Shown: piece after piece, positions 43,908 to 54,751 of the stretch | Numbering within the stretch: the first letter of the stretch is position 1 | Layout: the number at the start of each line of letters is the position of its first letter | NCBI RefSeq assembly: GCF_000621165.1 | Contig: NZ_KK211217.1 | Span: 310,001 to 374,000, forward strand | Source of the DNA: Enterovibrio calviensis DSM 14347 | Lineage (GTDB): Bacteria > Pseudomonadota > Gammaproteobacteria > Enterobacterales > Vibrionaceae | DNA: 64,000 nucleotides | Direction: 5' to 3' | Translations under genes and position numbers: made by a program | Notes under the pieces: generated by a model | What the model was told of the DNA's origin: nothing | Seen by the model: the letters and a program-made list of their open reading frames with translations, nothing else | Database searches by the model: none

Positions 43908-44667
43908 AATGGCAGTTCGGCCAAGATTCGGGTACCACAAACCAACGTACGCCATCTTCGTCAATAATGTGCTGCGCGCGAGTGAGCGGAAGTTCGAGTG
44001 AAAACGGTTCTAACTCTTCCAATCTGGGAGCCTCTAACCATTGATGTCGTTTCAAGTGGTAAAATTGCTGGGTCAAAGGAAGTTGGCTAGGCCAGCACCA
44101 GTTTCCAGAAACGGATTCCGGGGTGACAGAAGGAAATTGGATTTTAGGTTCAGGAATAAACGGATTGGTGTACAGACGGCCTTGCATTAATAGTTTGCGA
44201 TGCTTAATTGGAAACTCGGGGTACTGGGTTTGATACGCTTCAGATTCAGAAAGGAGTAATTGCTGGTGGACCATTTTTTCATATTTCTTTGCTAACGTGT
44301 CTTTTGCGTTGGGCCCGTGCCAATCAGTATCGAATGCCAAATAGAACTTGATAGCGACTTCCCAATGTTCCAATTCACCCGCAGGATTTTTCACTACAAA
44401 ATCAACGGCTCCAAGGGTTCGTCCATCTTTGGCCACTTGGATTTCTTCAGTGACGAGCTGGTACTTGGGGTGTGATTCAATACACTGCCTCACCAGCCAT
44501 TGATAGTAAAAGCCGATGCGATGCCCACCGGTATAGCCTGGCGAGATTGTGGGTGCAACACAAGACCAAAAGCCTTCATCAAACACGTGAGAGGGCGGCT
44601 GCACAATCGTCGGTGCACGGGATATCCATTCTATGTCTCGGGCGACTTGTGCTTCATCGGCAAACAT
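43906..44667 (-). CDS. DUF1853 family protein
   Basis: A 253-residue cytoplasmic protein of the DUF1853 family: N-terminal RDIEWISRAPTIVQPP, central LGVDFVV-like GAVDFVVKNPAGELEHWEVAIKFYL (about residues 88-112), and LMQGRLYTNPF. The D...E-V-A-I-K arrangement looks like a PD-(D/E)XK nuclease core, but no activity is established. The ATG at 44667 is preferred over a TTG one codon earlier. It is divergent from ybgI by 119 bp and converges with pgm. Confidence 0.83.
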   Translation of the reverse strand: MFADEAQVARDIEWISRAPTIVQPPSHVFDEGFWSCVAPTISPGYTGGHRIGFYYQWLVRQCIESHPKYQLVTEEIQVAKDGRTLGAVDFVVKNPAGELEHWEVAIKFYLAFDTDWHGPNAKDTLAKKYEKMVHQQLLLSESEAYQTQYPEFPIKHRKLLMQGRLYTNPFIPEPKIQFPSVTPESVSGNWCWPSQLPLTQQFYHLKRHQWLEAPRLEELEPFSLELPLTRAQHIIDEDGVRWFVVPESWPNCH

Positions 44668-44786
44668 CAAGGGGTTCCATAAGGTATTGACTGTGTGTGA
44701 ATAAACAGCTTATCGGAATGTCGGTTCACCTGCACGTCAATGCTAGGTAGAATGACTAAAAGTTATCGCTCGATTAAGGATTAGAC

Positions 44787-45545
44787 ATGAACAACCTCGC
44801 ACTTGAAGCCATTCTTAATGAGTTTTTAAAACCCAATTTGATTAAAGACTACTGCCCAAACGGGTTACAAGTAGAAGGGAAATCTGACATCAAAAAAGTC
44901 GTTACCGGCGTGACGGCTTCGCAAGCATTGGTTGATGCAGCGATTGAACAAGGTGCTGATGCGGTGTTGGTTCACCATGGCTACTTTTGGCGAGGGGAAC
45001 CAGAGCCTATTCGAGGTATGAAATACCGTCGTATCAAGGCGTTGATTGAAAACGGTATTAACCTCTACGCTTACCACCTTCCTTTGGATGTTCATCCTGA
45101 CGTTGGAAACAATGCCCAATTAGCAAAGCTATTAGGCATTAACGAATGTGGTGGCTTGGAAGATGGCAATCCGCGCTCAGTGGCTGTATGGGGAGAATTG
45201 CCTGATGCGATTTCTGCGAGTGATTTTGAATCTCTGCTTGAGAGCAAATTAGGTAGAAAGCCTTTGTTTATTGATGGTGGGCAGGAGCGCCAAATTAAAC
45301 GCGTGGGTTGGTGCACGGGTGGTGGCCAAGACTACATTGATTTAGCGGCGAGCAAAGGCATGGATGCGTTTGTGTCAGGTGAAGTATCAGAAAGAACAAC
45401 GTTTTCTGCAAGAGAGCAGGGCTTACATTATTTTGGTGCGGGTCATCACGCTACTGAGCGTTATGGTATCAAAGCGCTGGGAGAGTGGCTGGCGGAACGT
45501 CACGAGTTAGATGTGATCTTTATTGATATCGATAACCCCGTTTAG
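44787..45545 (+). CDS. ybgI: Nif3-like dinuclear metal centre protein YbgI
   Basis: A 252-residue Nif3/YbgI family protein (E. coli YbgI 247), a toroidal hexamer with a di-metal site, often labelled GTP cyclohydrolase 1 type 2 homologue; its biochemical role is unsettled. Metal-binding residues are visible in VLVHHGYFWRGEP (about 62-74), YAYHLPLDVHPDVGNNAQLAKLLG (about 95-118) and a C-terminal HHATERYGIKALGEWL (about 218-233). The RBS AAGGA sits 6 nt before the ATG. A terminator follows before gltA. Confidence 0.94.
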   Translation: MNNLALEAILNEFLKPNLIKDYCPNGLQVEGKSDIKKVVTGVTASQALVDAAIEQGADAVLVHHGYFWRGEPEPIRGMKYRRIKALIENGINLYAYHLPLDVHPDVGNNAQLAKLLGINECGGLEDGNPRSVAVWGELPDAISASDFESLLESKLGRKPLFIDGGQERQIKRVGWCTGGGQDYIDLAASKGMDAFVSGEVSERTTFSAREQGLHYFGAGHHATERYGIKALGEWLAERHELDVIFIDIDNPV

Positions 45546-45589
45546 ATCTCAATGAAGCGGGCGGTGTTACTGCCCTAATTAACCATACA

Positions 45590-45620
45590 AAAAAAAACGC
45601 CGCATTTAGCGGCGTTTTTG
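45590..45620. terminator. Bidirectional terminator between ybgI and gltA
   Basis: Stem AACGCCGC / GCGGCGTT with loop ATTTA, A9 on the left and T5 on the right, between converging genes. Confidence 0.9.
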
Positions 45621-45636
45621 TTAGAGATGACGATGA

Positions 45637-46926
45637 TTAGTCACGGTCTTTCAATGGCTGAAAGTCGCGTTGGTCATAGCCTGTGTACAACTGGCGAGGA
45701 CGACCGATGCGGTTTTGTGGATCGCTGTGCATTTCATTCCAATGCGCAATCCAACCGATGGTGCGAGACATCGCAAAAATCACAGTGAACATCGAAACTG
45801 GAATACCGATAGCCTTCAGGATAATGCCTGAGTAGAAATCGACATTCGGGTACAGTTTTCTTTCGATAAAGTATGGGTCAGAAAGCGCAATGCGTTCCAG
45901 TTCCATAGCAACGTCCAACAATGGATCGTTGATGTTTAACTCATCAAGAACGTCATGACATGCTTGGTTCATTACCGTTGCACGTGGGTCATGGTTTTTG
46001 TAAACGCGGTGACCGAAGCCCATCAAACGGAACGGGTCTTCTTTGTCTTTCGCGCGCTCAATGAACTCAGGAATATTCTCGACCGTGCCGATTTCTTCCA
46101 GCATCTTCAAACATGCTTCGTTTGCGCCGCCATGAGCAGGCCCCCAAAGTGATGCAATACCTGCCGCGATACACGCAAACGGGTTGGCACCTGAAGAACC
46201 AGCCAAACGAACCGTAGAGGTTGAGGCGTTTTGTTCATGGTCAGCATGCAGGGTGAAGATTTTGTCCATTGCACGAGCAACAACCGGATTCACTTCATAC
46301 TCTTCGCAAGGCGTTGCAAACATCATGTGTAGGAAGTTCTCGGCGTAATCCAAATCATTTCTTGGGTAAATGAAAGGTTGGCCTAAAGAGTACTTGTAAC
46401 ACATGGCTGCAAGCGTCGGCATTTTTGACAGCAGACGATATGCAGTGATTTCACGGTGCTCATCGTTGTTAATGTCGAGTGAGTCGTGATAGAACGCAGC
46501 GAGAGCACCAACCACACCAACCATAACCGCCATTGGGTGTGCATCGCGACGGAAGCCGTGGAAGAAGCTCGCAATTTGCTCGTGCACCATAGTGTGACGA
46601 GTCACAATTTTACGAAATTCTTCGTATTGCTTGCGGGTTGGGACTTCCCCATACAGAAGGATATAACAGACTTCTAAATAATCAGCGTTATTGGCTAGTT
46701 GATCAATCGGGAAGCCTCTGTGCAATAAAACGCCAGCGTCACCATCAATATACGTAATTTGTGACTCACACGACGCTGTTGCAACAAAACCTGGGTCAAA
46801 GGTGAAATAACCATTCGCACCCAATGCACGTACGTCGACAACCTCAGGGCCGACTGTGCCCCCTTTGATCGGCAGTTCGATAGGCGCTTTCCCTTCAATA
46901 TTTAGGATAGCTTTCTTATCTGCCAT
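45637..46926 (-). CDS. gltA: Citrate synthase
   Basis: A 429-residue hexameric type II citrate synthase (E. coli 427) condensing oxaloacetate with acetyl-CoA, the entry step of the TCA cycle. Motifs are [14 protein letters not shown], the catalytic His in [17 protein letters not shown] (about residue 265), [18 protein letters not shown] with the second His (about 306), and the catalytic Asp in [13 protein letters not shown] (about 362). The RBS GGAGAAT precedes the ATG. It is divergent from sdhC. Confidence 0.98.
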   Translation of the reverse strand: MADKKAILNIEGKAPIELPIKGGTVGPEVVDVRALGANGYFTFDPGFVATASCESQITYIDGDAGVLLHRGFPIDQLANNADYLEVCYILLYGEVPTRKQYEEFRKIVTRHTMVHEQIASFFHGFRRDAHPMAVMVGVVGALAAFYHDSLDINNDEHREITAYRLLSKMPTLAAMCYKYSLGQPFIYPRNDLDYAENFLHMMFATPCEEYEVNPVVARAMDKIFTLHADHEQNASTSTVRLAGSSGANPFACIAAGIASLWGPAHGGANEACLKMLEEIGTVENIPEFIERAKDKEDPFRLMGFGHRVYKNHDPRATVMNQACHDVLDELNINDPLLDVAMELERIALSDPYFIERKLYPNVDFYSGIILKAIGIPVSMFTVIFAMSRTIGWIAHWNEMHSDPQNRIGRPRQLYTGYDQRDFQPLKDRD

Positions 46927-47331
46927 AACATTCTCCTTTGTTATTATATAATCCTATCCCGGATACGGACCCCGTTGTTGTACCGATCGCTGCATTAGAT
47001 GTCAATTTACAGAAGTGATCTTTGTCGGGTGTGCGGAAGTATCAAAAATATGTGCGTATTAAGTTAATGCTCTGTTTCGGGATTTCCGTCAATTTTATTG
47101 GTTTGTGTTTAAATGTTACGGGGCATATACTCTGCGACAGGTCTCTGGATATTACATAATGCCGGGGCGTTTCGGGGCTCAAATCGATATTTTCTCTGCG
47201 TAAAACGGAGCTTGATCTGCAGTTAATAGCAGAAGCCTTCGTAAAACGTAATTAAAGATGTTGCAGGTCTGGCGCGATCGCGAAATGTAAATTCAGGGAG
47301 TGTTATAACAATAATTGCTCAATGGAGCTGA
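46927..47331. promoter_or_regulatory. Divergent gltA-sdhC control region
   Basis: About 405 bp without a gene. It holds AT-rich GTTA-type motifs that could be ArcA sites, for example TGTTTAAATGTTA (47106-47118) and AAGTTAATGC (47062-47071), and a 10-bp palindrome CGCGATCGCG near 47,273. ArcA/CRP control is known for these operons in E. coli. I could not define promoters with confidence. Confidence 0.45.
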
Positions 47332-47724
47332 GTGGGCCATATCGTGAAAGTAACAAAGCCAAGACCGGTAAACCTCGACCTTCAGACCATACGCTTCCCC
47401 ATCACAGCGATAGCGTCTATCGTGCACCGTGTATCAGGTGTTATCACCTTTGTCTCGGTTGCCATCCTTCTTTGGTTATTAAGCCTGTCATTATCTTCTC
47501 CTAGCGGCTTCGATGCTGCTGCGAACATTGTCGATAGCTTTTTCGCCAAGTTCATCCTTTGGGGCATCTTAACTGCACTTGCCTATCACATTGTCGGTGG
47601 CATTCGTCACTTACTTATGGATATGAAGTACTTTGAAGAGCTCGAATCAGGAAACATGAGCGCGAAAGTCGCATTCGGCATTACTGCAGCGCTGTCTGTT
47701 TTAGCGTGGGGGTTAGTATGGTAG
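47332..47724 (+). CDS. sdhC: Succinate dehydrogenase cytochrome b556 subunit
   Basis: Membrane anchor subunit of complex II with three helices; 130 residues (E. coli 129). [32 protein letters not shown] at the N-terminus holds the quinone-site residues, and [14 protein letters not shown] (about 82-95) has the heme-ligand His. Two starts are possible: GTG 47332 with GGAG four bases upstream, or GTG 47344 giving 126 residues; the first has the better RBS. The 3' end overlaps sdhD by 7 bp. Confidence 0.94.
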   Translation: MGHIVKVTKPRPVNLDLQTIRFPITAIASIVHRVSGVITFVSVAILLWLLSLSLSSPSGFDAAANIVDSFFAKFILWGILTALAYHIVGGIRHLLMDMKYFEELESGNMSAKVAFGITAALSVLAWGLVW

Positions 47725-48065
47725 GACATGTATCTTCTTTCGGCAAAAACGGTGTTCACGATTTTATTCTGATCCGTGCTACTGCCATTATCATGACACT
47801 TTACACCTTTTACATGGTGGGATTCTTTGCGTTTGGCCCTGACCTGACTTATTTAAGTTGGGTAGAGTTCTGGGGTCAAACGAGCAATAAAGTCTTTACC
47901 ATGCTAGCGCTGGTTTGCGTGCTTATCCATGCTTGGATTGGCATGTGGCAAGTGTTGACAGATTACATTAAGCCGACACTGCTTCGTGCATTGATGCAGT
48001 TTGGCATCGTCGCCTTGCTTTTTGTCTACCTGTTGACTGGCTTTTTCGTTTTGTGGGGTGTGTAA
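47718..48065 (+). CDS. sdhD: Succinate dehydrogenase hydrophobic anchor subunit
   Basis: 115 residues, the same as E. coli SdhD, with three membrane helices. [21 protein letters not shown] and [18 protein letters not shown] (heme-ligand His about residue 71) are conserved. The ATG at 47718 overlaps the sdhC stop, and an earlier GTG in sdhC would add four residues not found in the family. sdhA starts directly after the stop. Together with SdhC it binds heme b and ubiquinone. Confidence 0.95.
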   Translation: MVGHVSSFGKNGVHDFILIRATAIIMTLYTFYMVGFFAFGPDLTYLSWVEFWGQTSNKVFTMLALVCVLIHAWIGMWQVLTDYIKPTLLRALMQFGIVALLFVYLLTGFFVLWGV

Positions 48066-49832
48066 GTGAGTATTCCAGTAAGAGAATTTGACGCAATCGT
48101 CATCGGTGCGGGTGGTGCAGGTATGCGCGCTGCACTTCAAATTTCTGAGCAAGGCCTTTCCTGTGCTTTGCTTTCAAAAGTTTTTCCAACACGTTCGCAC
48201 ACAGTATCTGCGCAAGGTGGTATCACCGTTGCTTTGGGTAACTCCCATGAAGATAACTGGGAATGGCACATGTATGACACCGTTAAGGGGTCTGATTACA
48301 TTGGTGACCAGAATGCGATCGAGTACATGTGTAAAACCGGTCCTCAATCCGTCATCGAGCTAGAGAAAATGGGTCTGCCATTTTCGCGCTTCGAAGATGG
48401 CAGCATTTACCAGCGCCCATTCGGTGGTCAGTCAAAAGCGTTCGGTGGTGAACAAGCCGCTCGTACTGCTGCTGCTGCAGACCGCACGGGTCACGCATTA
48501 CTTCACACCCTGTACCAACAGAACATCAAAAACAAAACAACGATTTTTTCTGAGTGGTATGCGTTGGATTTGGTTAAAAACCAAGATGGCGCCGTAGTTG
48601 GTGCGACTGCGATGGACATGGAAAGCGGTGAGATTTGCTACTTCAAAGCCAAAGCAACCGTTCTAGCGACGGGTGGTGCTGGTCGAATCTATCAATCGAC
48701 GACTAACGCTCACATCAATACGGGTGATGGCGTAGGCATGGCATTGCGCGCAGGCGTTCCTATGCAAGACATGGAAATGTGGCAATTCCACCCAACGGGT
48801 ATTGCTGGCGCAGGTGTTCTTGTTACTGAAGGTTGTCGTGGTGAAGGTGGTTACCTTCTAAACAAAGACGGCGAGCGCTTCATGGAACGCTACGCCCCTA
48901 ACGCGAAAGACCTTGCTGGTCGCGACGTTGTTGCGCGTTCAATGATGGTAGAGATTCGTGAAGGCCGTGGCTGTGACGGCCCTTGGGGTCCACACCTCAA
49001 ATTGAAGCTGGACCATTTGGGTAAAGACGTACTTGAAGCTCGCCTGCCGGGTATTCTTGAATTGTCTCGTACCTTTGCTCACGTTGACCCGATCAAAGAA
49101 CCTATCCCTGTTATCCCAACGTGTCACTACATGATGGGTGGTATTCCTACTCAGATTTCAGGTCAAGCTATTAAGCAAGACCCGAATGGCAACGACGTTG
49201 AGATTCAAGGTCTGTTTGCATGTGGTGAGATTGCGAGTGTTTCTGTTCACGGTGCAAACCGCTTGGGTGGTAACTCACTGCTTGATTTGGTGGTATTTGG
49301 TCGTGCAACAGGCCTACACCTTGGCGAAACCTTGGCTGCGCAATCTGAAGCACGTGATGCGTCTGAATCTGACATCGAAGCGTCGCTGGCTCGCGTAAAC
49401 CGTTGGAACTCAACGCAGAAAGGCGAAGATCCGGTTCAAATTCGTAAAGATCTTCAATCTTGCATGCAGAATAACTTCTCGGTATTCCGTGAAGGTGATG
49501 CGATGGCGAAAGGTTTGGAAGAGCTTAAAGTGATTCGTGAGCGTCTAAAAGAAGCGCGCTTGGACGACACATCAAGTGAATTCAATACTCAGCGTGTTGA
49601 GTGTTTAGAACTAGATAACTTGATGGAAACGGCGTTCTCAACCGCTGTGGCGGCAAACTACCGTACTGAGAGTCGCGGCGCTCATGCTCGCTTTGATTAT
49701 CAAGAACGTGATGATGATAACTGGTTGTGCCACACCATCTACAACCCAGAAACCGAAGCGATGACTAAGCGTGATGTAAACATGGAACCAATCCATCGTG
49801 ATACATTCCCGCCTAAAGCGCGTACATACTAA
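48066..49832 (+). CDS. sdhA: Succinate dehydrogenase flavoprotein subunit
   Basis: A 588-residue catalytic subunit with covalent FAD (E. coli 588). It has the dinucleotide-binding motif [15 protein letters not shown] at the N-terminus, and the FAD-linking His is in [12 protein letters not shown] (about residue 45). Substrate-site residues are in [22 protein letters not shown] (about 240-262), [14 protein letters not shown] (about 346-359) and [20 protein letters not shown]. The start is GTG directly abutting the sdhD stop, which suggests coupled translation. Confidence 0.98.
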   Translation: MSIPVREFDAIVIGAGGAGMRAALQISEQGLSCALLSKVFPTRSHTVSAQGGITVALGNSHEDNWEWHMYDTVKGSDYIGDQNAIEYMCKTGPQSVIELEKMGLPFSRFEDGSIYQRPFGGQSKAFGGEQAARTAAAADRTGHALLHTLYQQNIKNKTTIFSEWYALDLVKNQDGAVVGATAMDMESGEICYFKAKATVLATGGAGRIYQSTTNAHINTGDGVGMALRAGVPMQDMEMWQFHPTGIAGAGVLVTEGCRGEGGYLLNKDGERFMERYAPNAKDLAGRDVVARSMMVEIREGRGCDGPWGPHLKLKLDHLGKDVLEARLPGILELSRTFAHVDPIKEPIPVIPTCHYMMGGIPTQISGQAIKQDPNGNDVEIQGLFACGEIASVSVHGANRLGGNSLLDLVVFGRATGLHLGETLAAQSEARDASESDIEASLARVNRWNSTQKGEDPVQIRKDLQSCMQNNFSVFREGDAMAKGLEELKVIRERLKEARLDDTSSEFNTQRVECLELDNLMETAFSTAVAANYRTESRGAHARFDYQERDDDNWLCHTIYNPETEAMTKRDVNMEPIHRDTFPPKARTY

Positions 49833-49847
49833 GGGAGGTAGATAATC

Positions 49848-50558
49848 ATGAAACTGAATTTTTCTGTATACCGTTATAACCCAGACGTAGACGACGCGCC
49901 GCACATGAAGGGGTACACCCTCGAAGTGCCTGAAGGATCGGATATGATGGTGCTTGATGCGTTGATTTTGTTGAAAGAACAAGATCCGTCGCTCTCATTC
50001 CGCCGCTCATGCCGTGAAGGTGTTTGTGGTTCGGATGGAATCAACATGAACGGCAAAAATGGTCTAGCGTGTATCACACCGCTGTCAGCGTTAACGGATA
50101 AATCAAGCATTGTGATCCGTCCTTTGCCAGGTTTGCCTGTTGTGCGTGATTTGGTGGTTGATATGGCTCAGTTCTATCAAAACTATGAGCGAGTTAAGCC
50201 GTATTTGATTAACGACAGTGTTCCTCCTGCTCGCGAGAATTTGCAATCGCCTGAAGATCGCGCCCATCTTGATGGACTCTACGAATGTATCATGTGTGCA
50301 TGTTGTAGTACGTCATGTCCGTCATTTTGGTGGAACCCAGACAAATTTGTTGGTCCTGCCGGTTTGCTTGCTGCGTATCGCTGGCTGATTGATAGCCGTG
50401 ATACGGCGACTGATGATCGTTTATCCGATCTGGACGACGCTTTTAGCGTTTTCCGTTGCCATAGCATAATGAACTGTGTAAATGTTTGTCCTAAAGGGCT
50501 AAACCCAACAAAAGCAATAGGCCATATTCGTTCAATGCTGCTTAAACGCGCAGTGTGA
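49848..50558 (+). CDS. sdhB: Succinate dehydrogenase iron-sulfur subunit
   Basis: 236 residues (E. coli 238). The [2Fe-2S] ligands are in CREGVCGSDGINMNGKNGLAC (about 55-75), the [4Fe-4S] ligands in CIMCACCSTSCP (about 147-158), and the [3Fe-4S] cluster in CHSIMNCVNVCPKGLNP (about 204-220). It links SdhA to the membrane subunits. An AGGGAGG-type RBS precedes the ATG, 15 bp after sdhA. Confidence 0.98.
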   Translation: MKLNFSVYRYNPDVDDAPHMKGYTLEVPEGSDMMVLDALILLKEQDPSLSFRRSCREGVCGSDGINMNGKNGLACITPLSALTDKSSIVIRPLPGLPVVRDLVVDMAQFYQNYERVKPYLINDSVPPARENLQSPEDRAHLDGLYECIMCACCSTSCPSFWWNPDKFVGPAGLLAAYRWLIDSRDTATDDRLSDLDDAFSVFRCHSIMNCVNVCPKGLNPTKAIGHIRSMLLKRAV

Positions 50559-50592
50559 TAAAGGCCTCTGTACCTACATAAATCAAAAATTT

Positions 50593-50614
50593 AGGCTCCT
50601 CGAAAGGGGAGCTT
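50593..50614 (+). other. GAAA-tetraloop hairpin between sdhB and sucA
   Basis: AGGCTCCTC pairs with GGGGAGCTT (two wobbles) closed by a GAAA loop. No T run follows, so it is not a standard terminator; a role in mRNA processing or differential sdh/suc expression is possible. Confidence 0.5.
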
Positions 50615-50676
50615 AAAAGGAACGCCGGCTAACCCCCGGTCGTAGCAATAGATAACTAAGTGGTTAAGGGATAACA

Positions 50677-53487
50677 ATGCAAAATGGCGTGATGAAGGCT
50701 TGGTTAGAGTCTTCTCATTTGGCTGGCGCCAATGCAACTTACGTAGAAGACCTCTACGAACTGTACCTCAGTGACCCCGAGTCTGTAGATAGCGAATGGC
50801 GCGCAGTGTTCCAACAACTGCCTGCTGTGAATGGCAACGCACCTGAGCAACCCCACTCACGAGTTCGTGAATACTTCCGAAGGCTAGCAACCGAGACAGC
50901 GCATTTTAGTGCCTCAGTCAGTGATCCGGATGTCGACGCAAAACAAGTTAAAGTATTGCAGTTAATCAATGCTTATCGTTTCCGTGGACACCAACAAGCA
51001 ACATTGGACCCATTAGGTATTTGGCAGCGCGAACGCGTTCCAGACCTGGATCCTTCCTTTCACTCTCTCACTCAAGAAGATTTCGAAGAGACTTTCAATG
51101 TAGGTTCTTTTGCTATTGGGCAAGAGAGCATGAAACTCGCCGATCTTTATGACGCGTTGAACAAGACCTATTGTGGGTCGATTGGCGCAGAATACATGCA
51201 CATTACTGACACCGATGAAAAACGTTGGCTTCAACAGCGTTTGGAATCCGTCGTCGGTCAGCCTGAGTTTTCAGACGACGAGAAAATGACGTTGCTTGAA
51301 GAGTTGACGGCTGCGGAAGGTTTAGAGCGCTATTTAGGCGCCAAATTCCCAGGTGCTAAACGCTTCTCTCTAGAAGGCGGTGATGCGCTTATCCCAATGG
51401 TGAAAGAGATTATTCGCCAAGCGGGAGCGAACGGCGCACGTGAAGTGGTCGTCGGTATGGCTCACCGTGGTCGTCTGAATATGCTGGTCAACGTTCTCGG
51501 CAAAAAGCCGTCAGAACTATTTGATGAGTTTGCAGGCAAGCACGGCGAATCATGGGGTACGGGTGATGTTAAGTATCACCAAGGTTTCTCTTGTGACTTT
51601 GCAACCCCTGGTGGTGATGTTCACTTGGTGATGGCATTTAACCCGTCACACCTTGAAATCGTCAACCCAGTTGTTATTGGCTCTGTTCGTGCGCGTCAAG
51701 ATCGCTTAGGCGATAAAGACGGTTCGACGGTGTTGCCAATTACCATCCACGGTGATTCAGCAATAGCCGGTCAGGGCGTAGTTCAAGAGACGTTCAATAT
51801 GTCACAAGCCCGCGGTTTCCGCGTGGGTGGCACGATTCGTATCGTCGTCAACAACCAGATTGGTTTCACTACATCGAACCCGCATGATACGCGCTCTACG
51901 CAGTATTGTACTGACATCGCGAAAATGGTTCAGGCGCCTATCCTGCACGTTAATGCAGATGACCCAGAAGCTGTCGCGTTTGTTTCTCGCCTAGCGTTAG
52001 ATTACCGCAATACATTTAAACGTGATGTTGTGATTGATTTGGTGTGTTATCGCCGCCATGGTCACAATGAAGCTGATGAGCCAAATGCGACTCAGCCTCT
52101 GATGTACCAAAAAATCAAGAAGCACCCAACACCACGCAAGATTTATGCTGATGTGTTGGTTGACGAGAAGGTGGCCGATCTAGAAAAAGCAACCTACCTC
52201 ATCAATGAATATCGTGATGCACTTGATCGCGGTGAACACGTCACAAAAGAGTATCGCCCAATGGCGCTGCATTCTGTGGATTGGTCTCCGTACCTTGGGC
52301 ATGACTGGACAGTGGAATGGCCGAATACGTTCGACATGAAACGTCTTGTTGAGCTTGGTCACCGTGTTACGCAATACCCAGAAAGTCATAAGCTTCATAG
52401 CCGAGTTAACAAACTCAACAACGATCGCGTCGCGATGGTTAATGGCGAAAAAGCGCTGGATTGGGGCATGGCAGAAACACTTGCTTATGCGACGATTGTT
52501 GACGAAGGCAAGCGCATTCGTATCAGTGGGCAAGACGCAGGCCGTGGCACTTTCTTCCACCGACACGCTGTATTGCACAACCAAACTGACGCAAGCACTT
52601 ACATTCCGCTTTCCAACGTTCATGACAAACAAGGTCCATTCCAAGTGTTTGACTCTGTCTTGTCTGAAGAAGCGGTATTGGCGTTTGAGTATGGCTATAC
52701 CACAGCGGAACCAGGTGGCTTGACCATTTGGGAAGCACAGTTTGGTGACTTCGCAAACGGCGCTCAAGTGGTTATCGATCAGTTCATCAGTTCTGGTGAG
52801 CAGAAGTGGGGTCGTATGTGTGGCCTGACCATGCTGCTTCCACATGGTTATGAAGGTCAAGGTCCGGAGCACTCATCTGCACGTCTTGAGCGTTATTTGC
52901 AGCTTTGCGCAGAGCAAAATATGCAAGTATGTGTGCCATCTACACCTGCACAGATTTATCACATGATCCGTCGCCAAGTTCTTCGACCTATGCGTCGTCC
53001 GCTTGTTGTGATGTCTCCTAAATCTTTGTTGCGCCATCCACTATGTACTTCTTCGCTAGAAGATCTCGCTGAAGGTAATTTCCAAAGCGCGATTGGTGAA
53101 GTAGATGATTTGGATCCAGCCGCAGTGAAACGCGTGGTTCTGTGTTCCGGCAAGGTTTACTACGACCTGCTAGAGACCAGACGCAAAGAAGAAATTAAAG
53201 ACGTCGCTATTGTGCGTATTGAGCAGCTATACCCGTTCCCGAAAGAGGACCTACAAGCTGTGATTAGCCAATTTGTGAATGCGAAAGATTTTGTATGGTG
53301 CCAAGAAGAGCCTCAAAACCAAGGCGCTTGGTATAGTAGCCAGCACAATTTCCGACTCGCTATTCCAGCGGATGCCACCTTGAGTTATGCAGGACGCGCT
53401 GCGTCTGCATCACCCGCTGTTGGTTACATGTCTGTGCATTTAAAACAACAAAAAGCGTTGATTGAAGACGCGCTTACCTTGAATTAA
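50677..53487 (+). CDS. sucA: 2-oxoglutarate dehydrogenase E1 component
   Basis: A 936-residue thiamine-diphosphate enzyme that decarboxylates 2-oxoglutarate and succinylates the E2 lipoyl group. The N-terminal E2-binding segment has ANATYVEDLYELYLSDPESV. VVGMAHRGRLNMLVNVLGK (about 260-278) and the ThDP/Mg region HGDSAIAGQGVVQETFNMS with VNNQIGFTTSNP (about 363-405) are typical, as is GRGTFFHRHAVLHNQ (about 620). The length matches E. coli SucA (933). It starts 118 bp after sdhB and is followed by sucB. Confidence 0.98.
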   Translation: MQNGVMKAWLESSHLAGANATYVEDLYELYLSDPESVDSEWRAVFQQLPAVNGNAPEQPHSRVREYFRRLATETAHFSASVSDPDVDAKQVKVLQLINAYRFRGHQQATLDPLGIWQRERVPDLDPSFHSLTQEDFEETFNVGSFAIGQESMKLADLYDALNKTYCGSIGAEYMHITDTDEKRWLQQRLESVVGQPEFSDDEKMTLLEELTAAEGLERYLGAKFPGAKRFSLEGGDALIPMVKEIIRQAGANGAREVVVGMAHRGRLNMLVNVLGKKPSELFDEFAGKHGESWGTGDVKYHQGFSCDFATPGGDVHLVMAFNPSHLEIVNPVVIGSVRARQDRLGDKDGSTVLPITIHGDSAIAGQGVVQETFNMSQARGFRVGGTIRIVVNNQIGFTTSNPHDTRSTQYCTDIAKMVQAPILHVNADDPEAVAFVSRLALDYRNTFKRDVVIDLVCYRRHGHNEADEPNATQPLMYQKIKKHPTPRKIYADVLVDEKVADLEKATYLINEYRDALDRGEHVTKEYRPMALHSVDWSPYLGHDWTVEWPNTFDMKRLVELGHRVTQYPESHKLHSRVNKLNNDRVAMVNGEKALDWGMAETLAYATIVDEGKRIRISGQDAGRGTFFHRHAVLHNQTDASTYIPLSNVHDKQGPFQVFDSVLSEEAVLAFEYGYTTAEPGGLTIWEAQFGDFANGAQVVIDQFISSGEQKWGRMCGLTMLLPHGYEGQGPEHSSARLERYLQLCAEQNMQVCVPSTPAQIYHMIRRQVLRPMRRPLVVMSPKSLLRHPLCTSSLEDLAEGNFQSAIGEVDDLDPAAVKRVVLCSGKVYYDLLETRRKEEIKDVAIVRIEQLYPFPKEDLQAVISQFVNAKDFVWCQEEPQNQGAWYSSQHNFRLAIPADATLSYAGRAASASPAVGYMSVHLKQQKALIEDALTLN

Positions 53488-53515
53488 GAACTAGAAAATT
53501 AAGGAAAAAAACGAT

Positions 53516-54730
53516 ATGACAATCGAAATTCTGGTTCCCGACCTACCTGAATCTGTTGCAGATGCGACAGTTGCAACATGGCACAAGAAACCAGGCGACG
53601 CCGTTTCACGCGACGAAGTTTTGGTCGACATCGAGACCGATAAAGTGGTTCTTGAAGTGCCTGCACCTGAAGATGGCGTGTTGGAAGCTATTATTGAAGA
53701 AGAAGGCGCGACAGTGCTTTCAAAACAGCTTATCGCCAAAATTAAGGCGGGTGCTGTAGCGGGTGAGCCTACCCAAGATGTTCCTGCGTCTTCTGAATCA
53801 TCGCCAGACAAACGTCACACGGCGGCGCTCACTGACGAGCAAAATGACGCACTCAGCCCTGCTGTACGTCGTTTGCTTGCAGAGAACAATGTTAACCCTG
53901 ACCAAATTAAAGGCACAGGTGTCGGCGGTCGTATTACCCGTGAAGACATTGATGCGTTCTTGAAAAATGGCGCGTCTGCACCTGCTGCAGCGCCAGTTCA
54001 GGCGAAAGAAGAAACGCCGTCATTGGGTCATCGCAGCGAGAAGCGTGTTCCTATGACGCGTCTTCGTAAGCGTGTTGCAGAGCGTTTGCTTGAAGCGAAG
54101 AACAGTACAGCAATGCTGACGACCTTCAACGAAGTGAACATGAAGCCAATCATGGACATTCGTAAGCAATACAAAGACGTATTTGAAGAGCGCCACGGTA
54201 TTCGTCTTGGCTTTATGTCTTTCTATGTGAAAGCAGTGGTTGAAGCGCTAAAACGCTACCCTGAAGTCAACGCATCTATCGACGGTGAAGAAATCGTTTA
54301 CCATAACTTCTTTGATGTAAGCATGGCTGTTTCAACGCCACGTGGTCTGGTAACGCCAGTTCTTCGTGACTGTGATCGTCTTGGCTTGGCTGACATCGAA
54401 AAGGGCATCAAAGAGTTGGCTATTAAAGGTCGCGACGGAAAACTCACTGTCGACGATCTGACTGGCGGTAATTTCACGATTACTAACGGTGGCGTATTTG
54501 GTTCGCTGATGTCTACCCCGATCATCAACCCACCACAAGCTGCTATTCTTGGTATGCACAAGATCCAAGACCGCCCTATGGCGGTTGATGGTAAGGTTGA
54601 AATCCTTCCTATGATGTACCTTGCTCTTTCTTATGATCACCGTTTGATCGACGGACGCGAGTCTGTGGGTTTCTTGGTTACCATTAAAGAGCTTTTAGAA
54701 GACCCAACGCGTTTGCTGCTTGACGTATAA
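53516..54730 (+). CDS. sucB: Dihydrolipoyllysine succinyltransferase (E2 of 2-oxoglutarate dehydrogenase)
   Basis: A 404-residue E2 core protein (E. coli 405). The lipoyl domain (about 2-77) has the modified Lys in [16 protein letters not shown] Pro/Ser linker and then the peripheral subunit-binding domain follow ([32 protein letters not shown], about 115-147), then a Pro/Ala linker and the catalytic domain (about 175-404) with [15 protein letters not shown], which contains the active His and Asp. It lies 28 bp after sucA. Confidence 0.98.
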   Translation: MTIEILVPDLPESVADATVATWHKKPGDAVSRDEVLVDIETDKVVLEVPAPEDGVLEAIIEEEGATVLSKQLIAKIKAGAVAGEPTQDVPASSESSPDKRHTAALTDEQNDALSPAVRRLLAENNVNPDQIKGTGVGGRITREDIDAFLKNGASAPAAAPVQAKEETPSLGHRSEKRVPMTRLRKRVAERLLEAKNSTAMLTTFNEVNMKPIMDIRKQYKDVFEERHGIRLGFMSFYVKAVVEALKRYPEVNASIDGEEIVYHNFFDVSMAVSTPRGLVTPVLRDCDRLGLADIEKGIKELAIKGRDGKLTVDDLTGGNFTITNGGVFGSLMSTPIINPPQAAILGMHKIQDRPMAVDGKVEILPMMYLALSYDHRLIDGRESVGFLVTIKELLEDPTRLLLDV

Positions 54731-54751
54731 GTAGTCCGGCTTTTGTCGGTA

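Noticed and set aside
52180-52872. Minus-strand frame of 230 codons inside sucA
   Set aside because: Codon-bias shadow of sucA; composition is unlike a protein and it has no start context.
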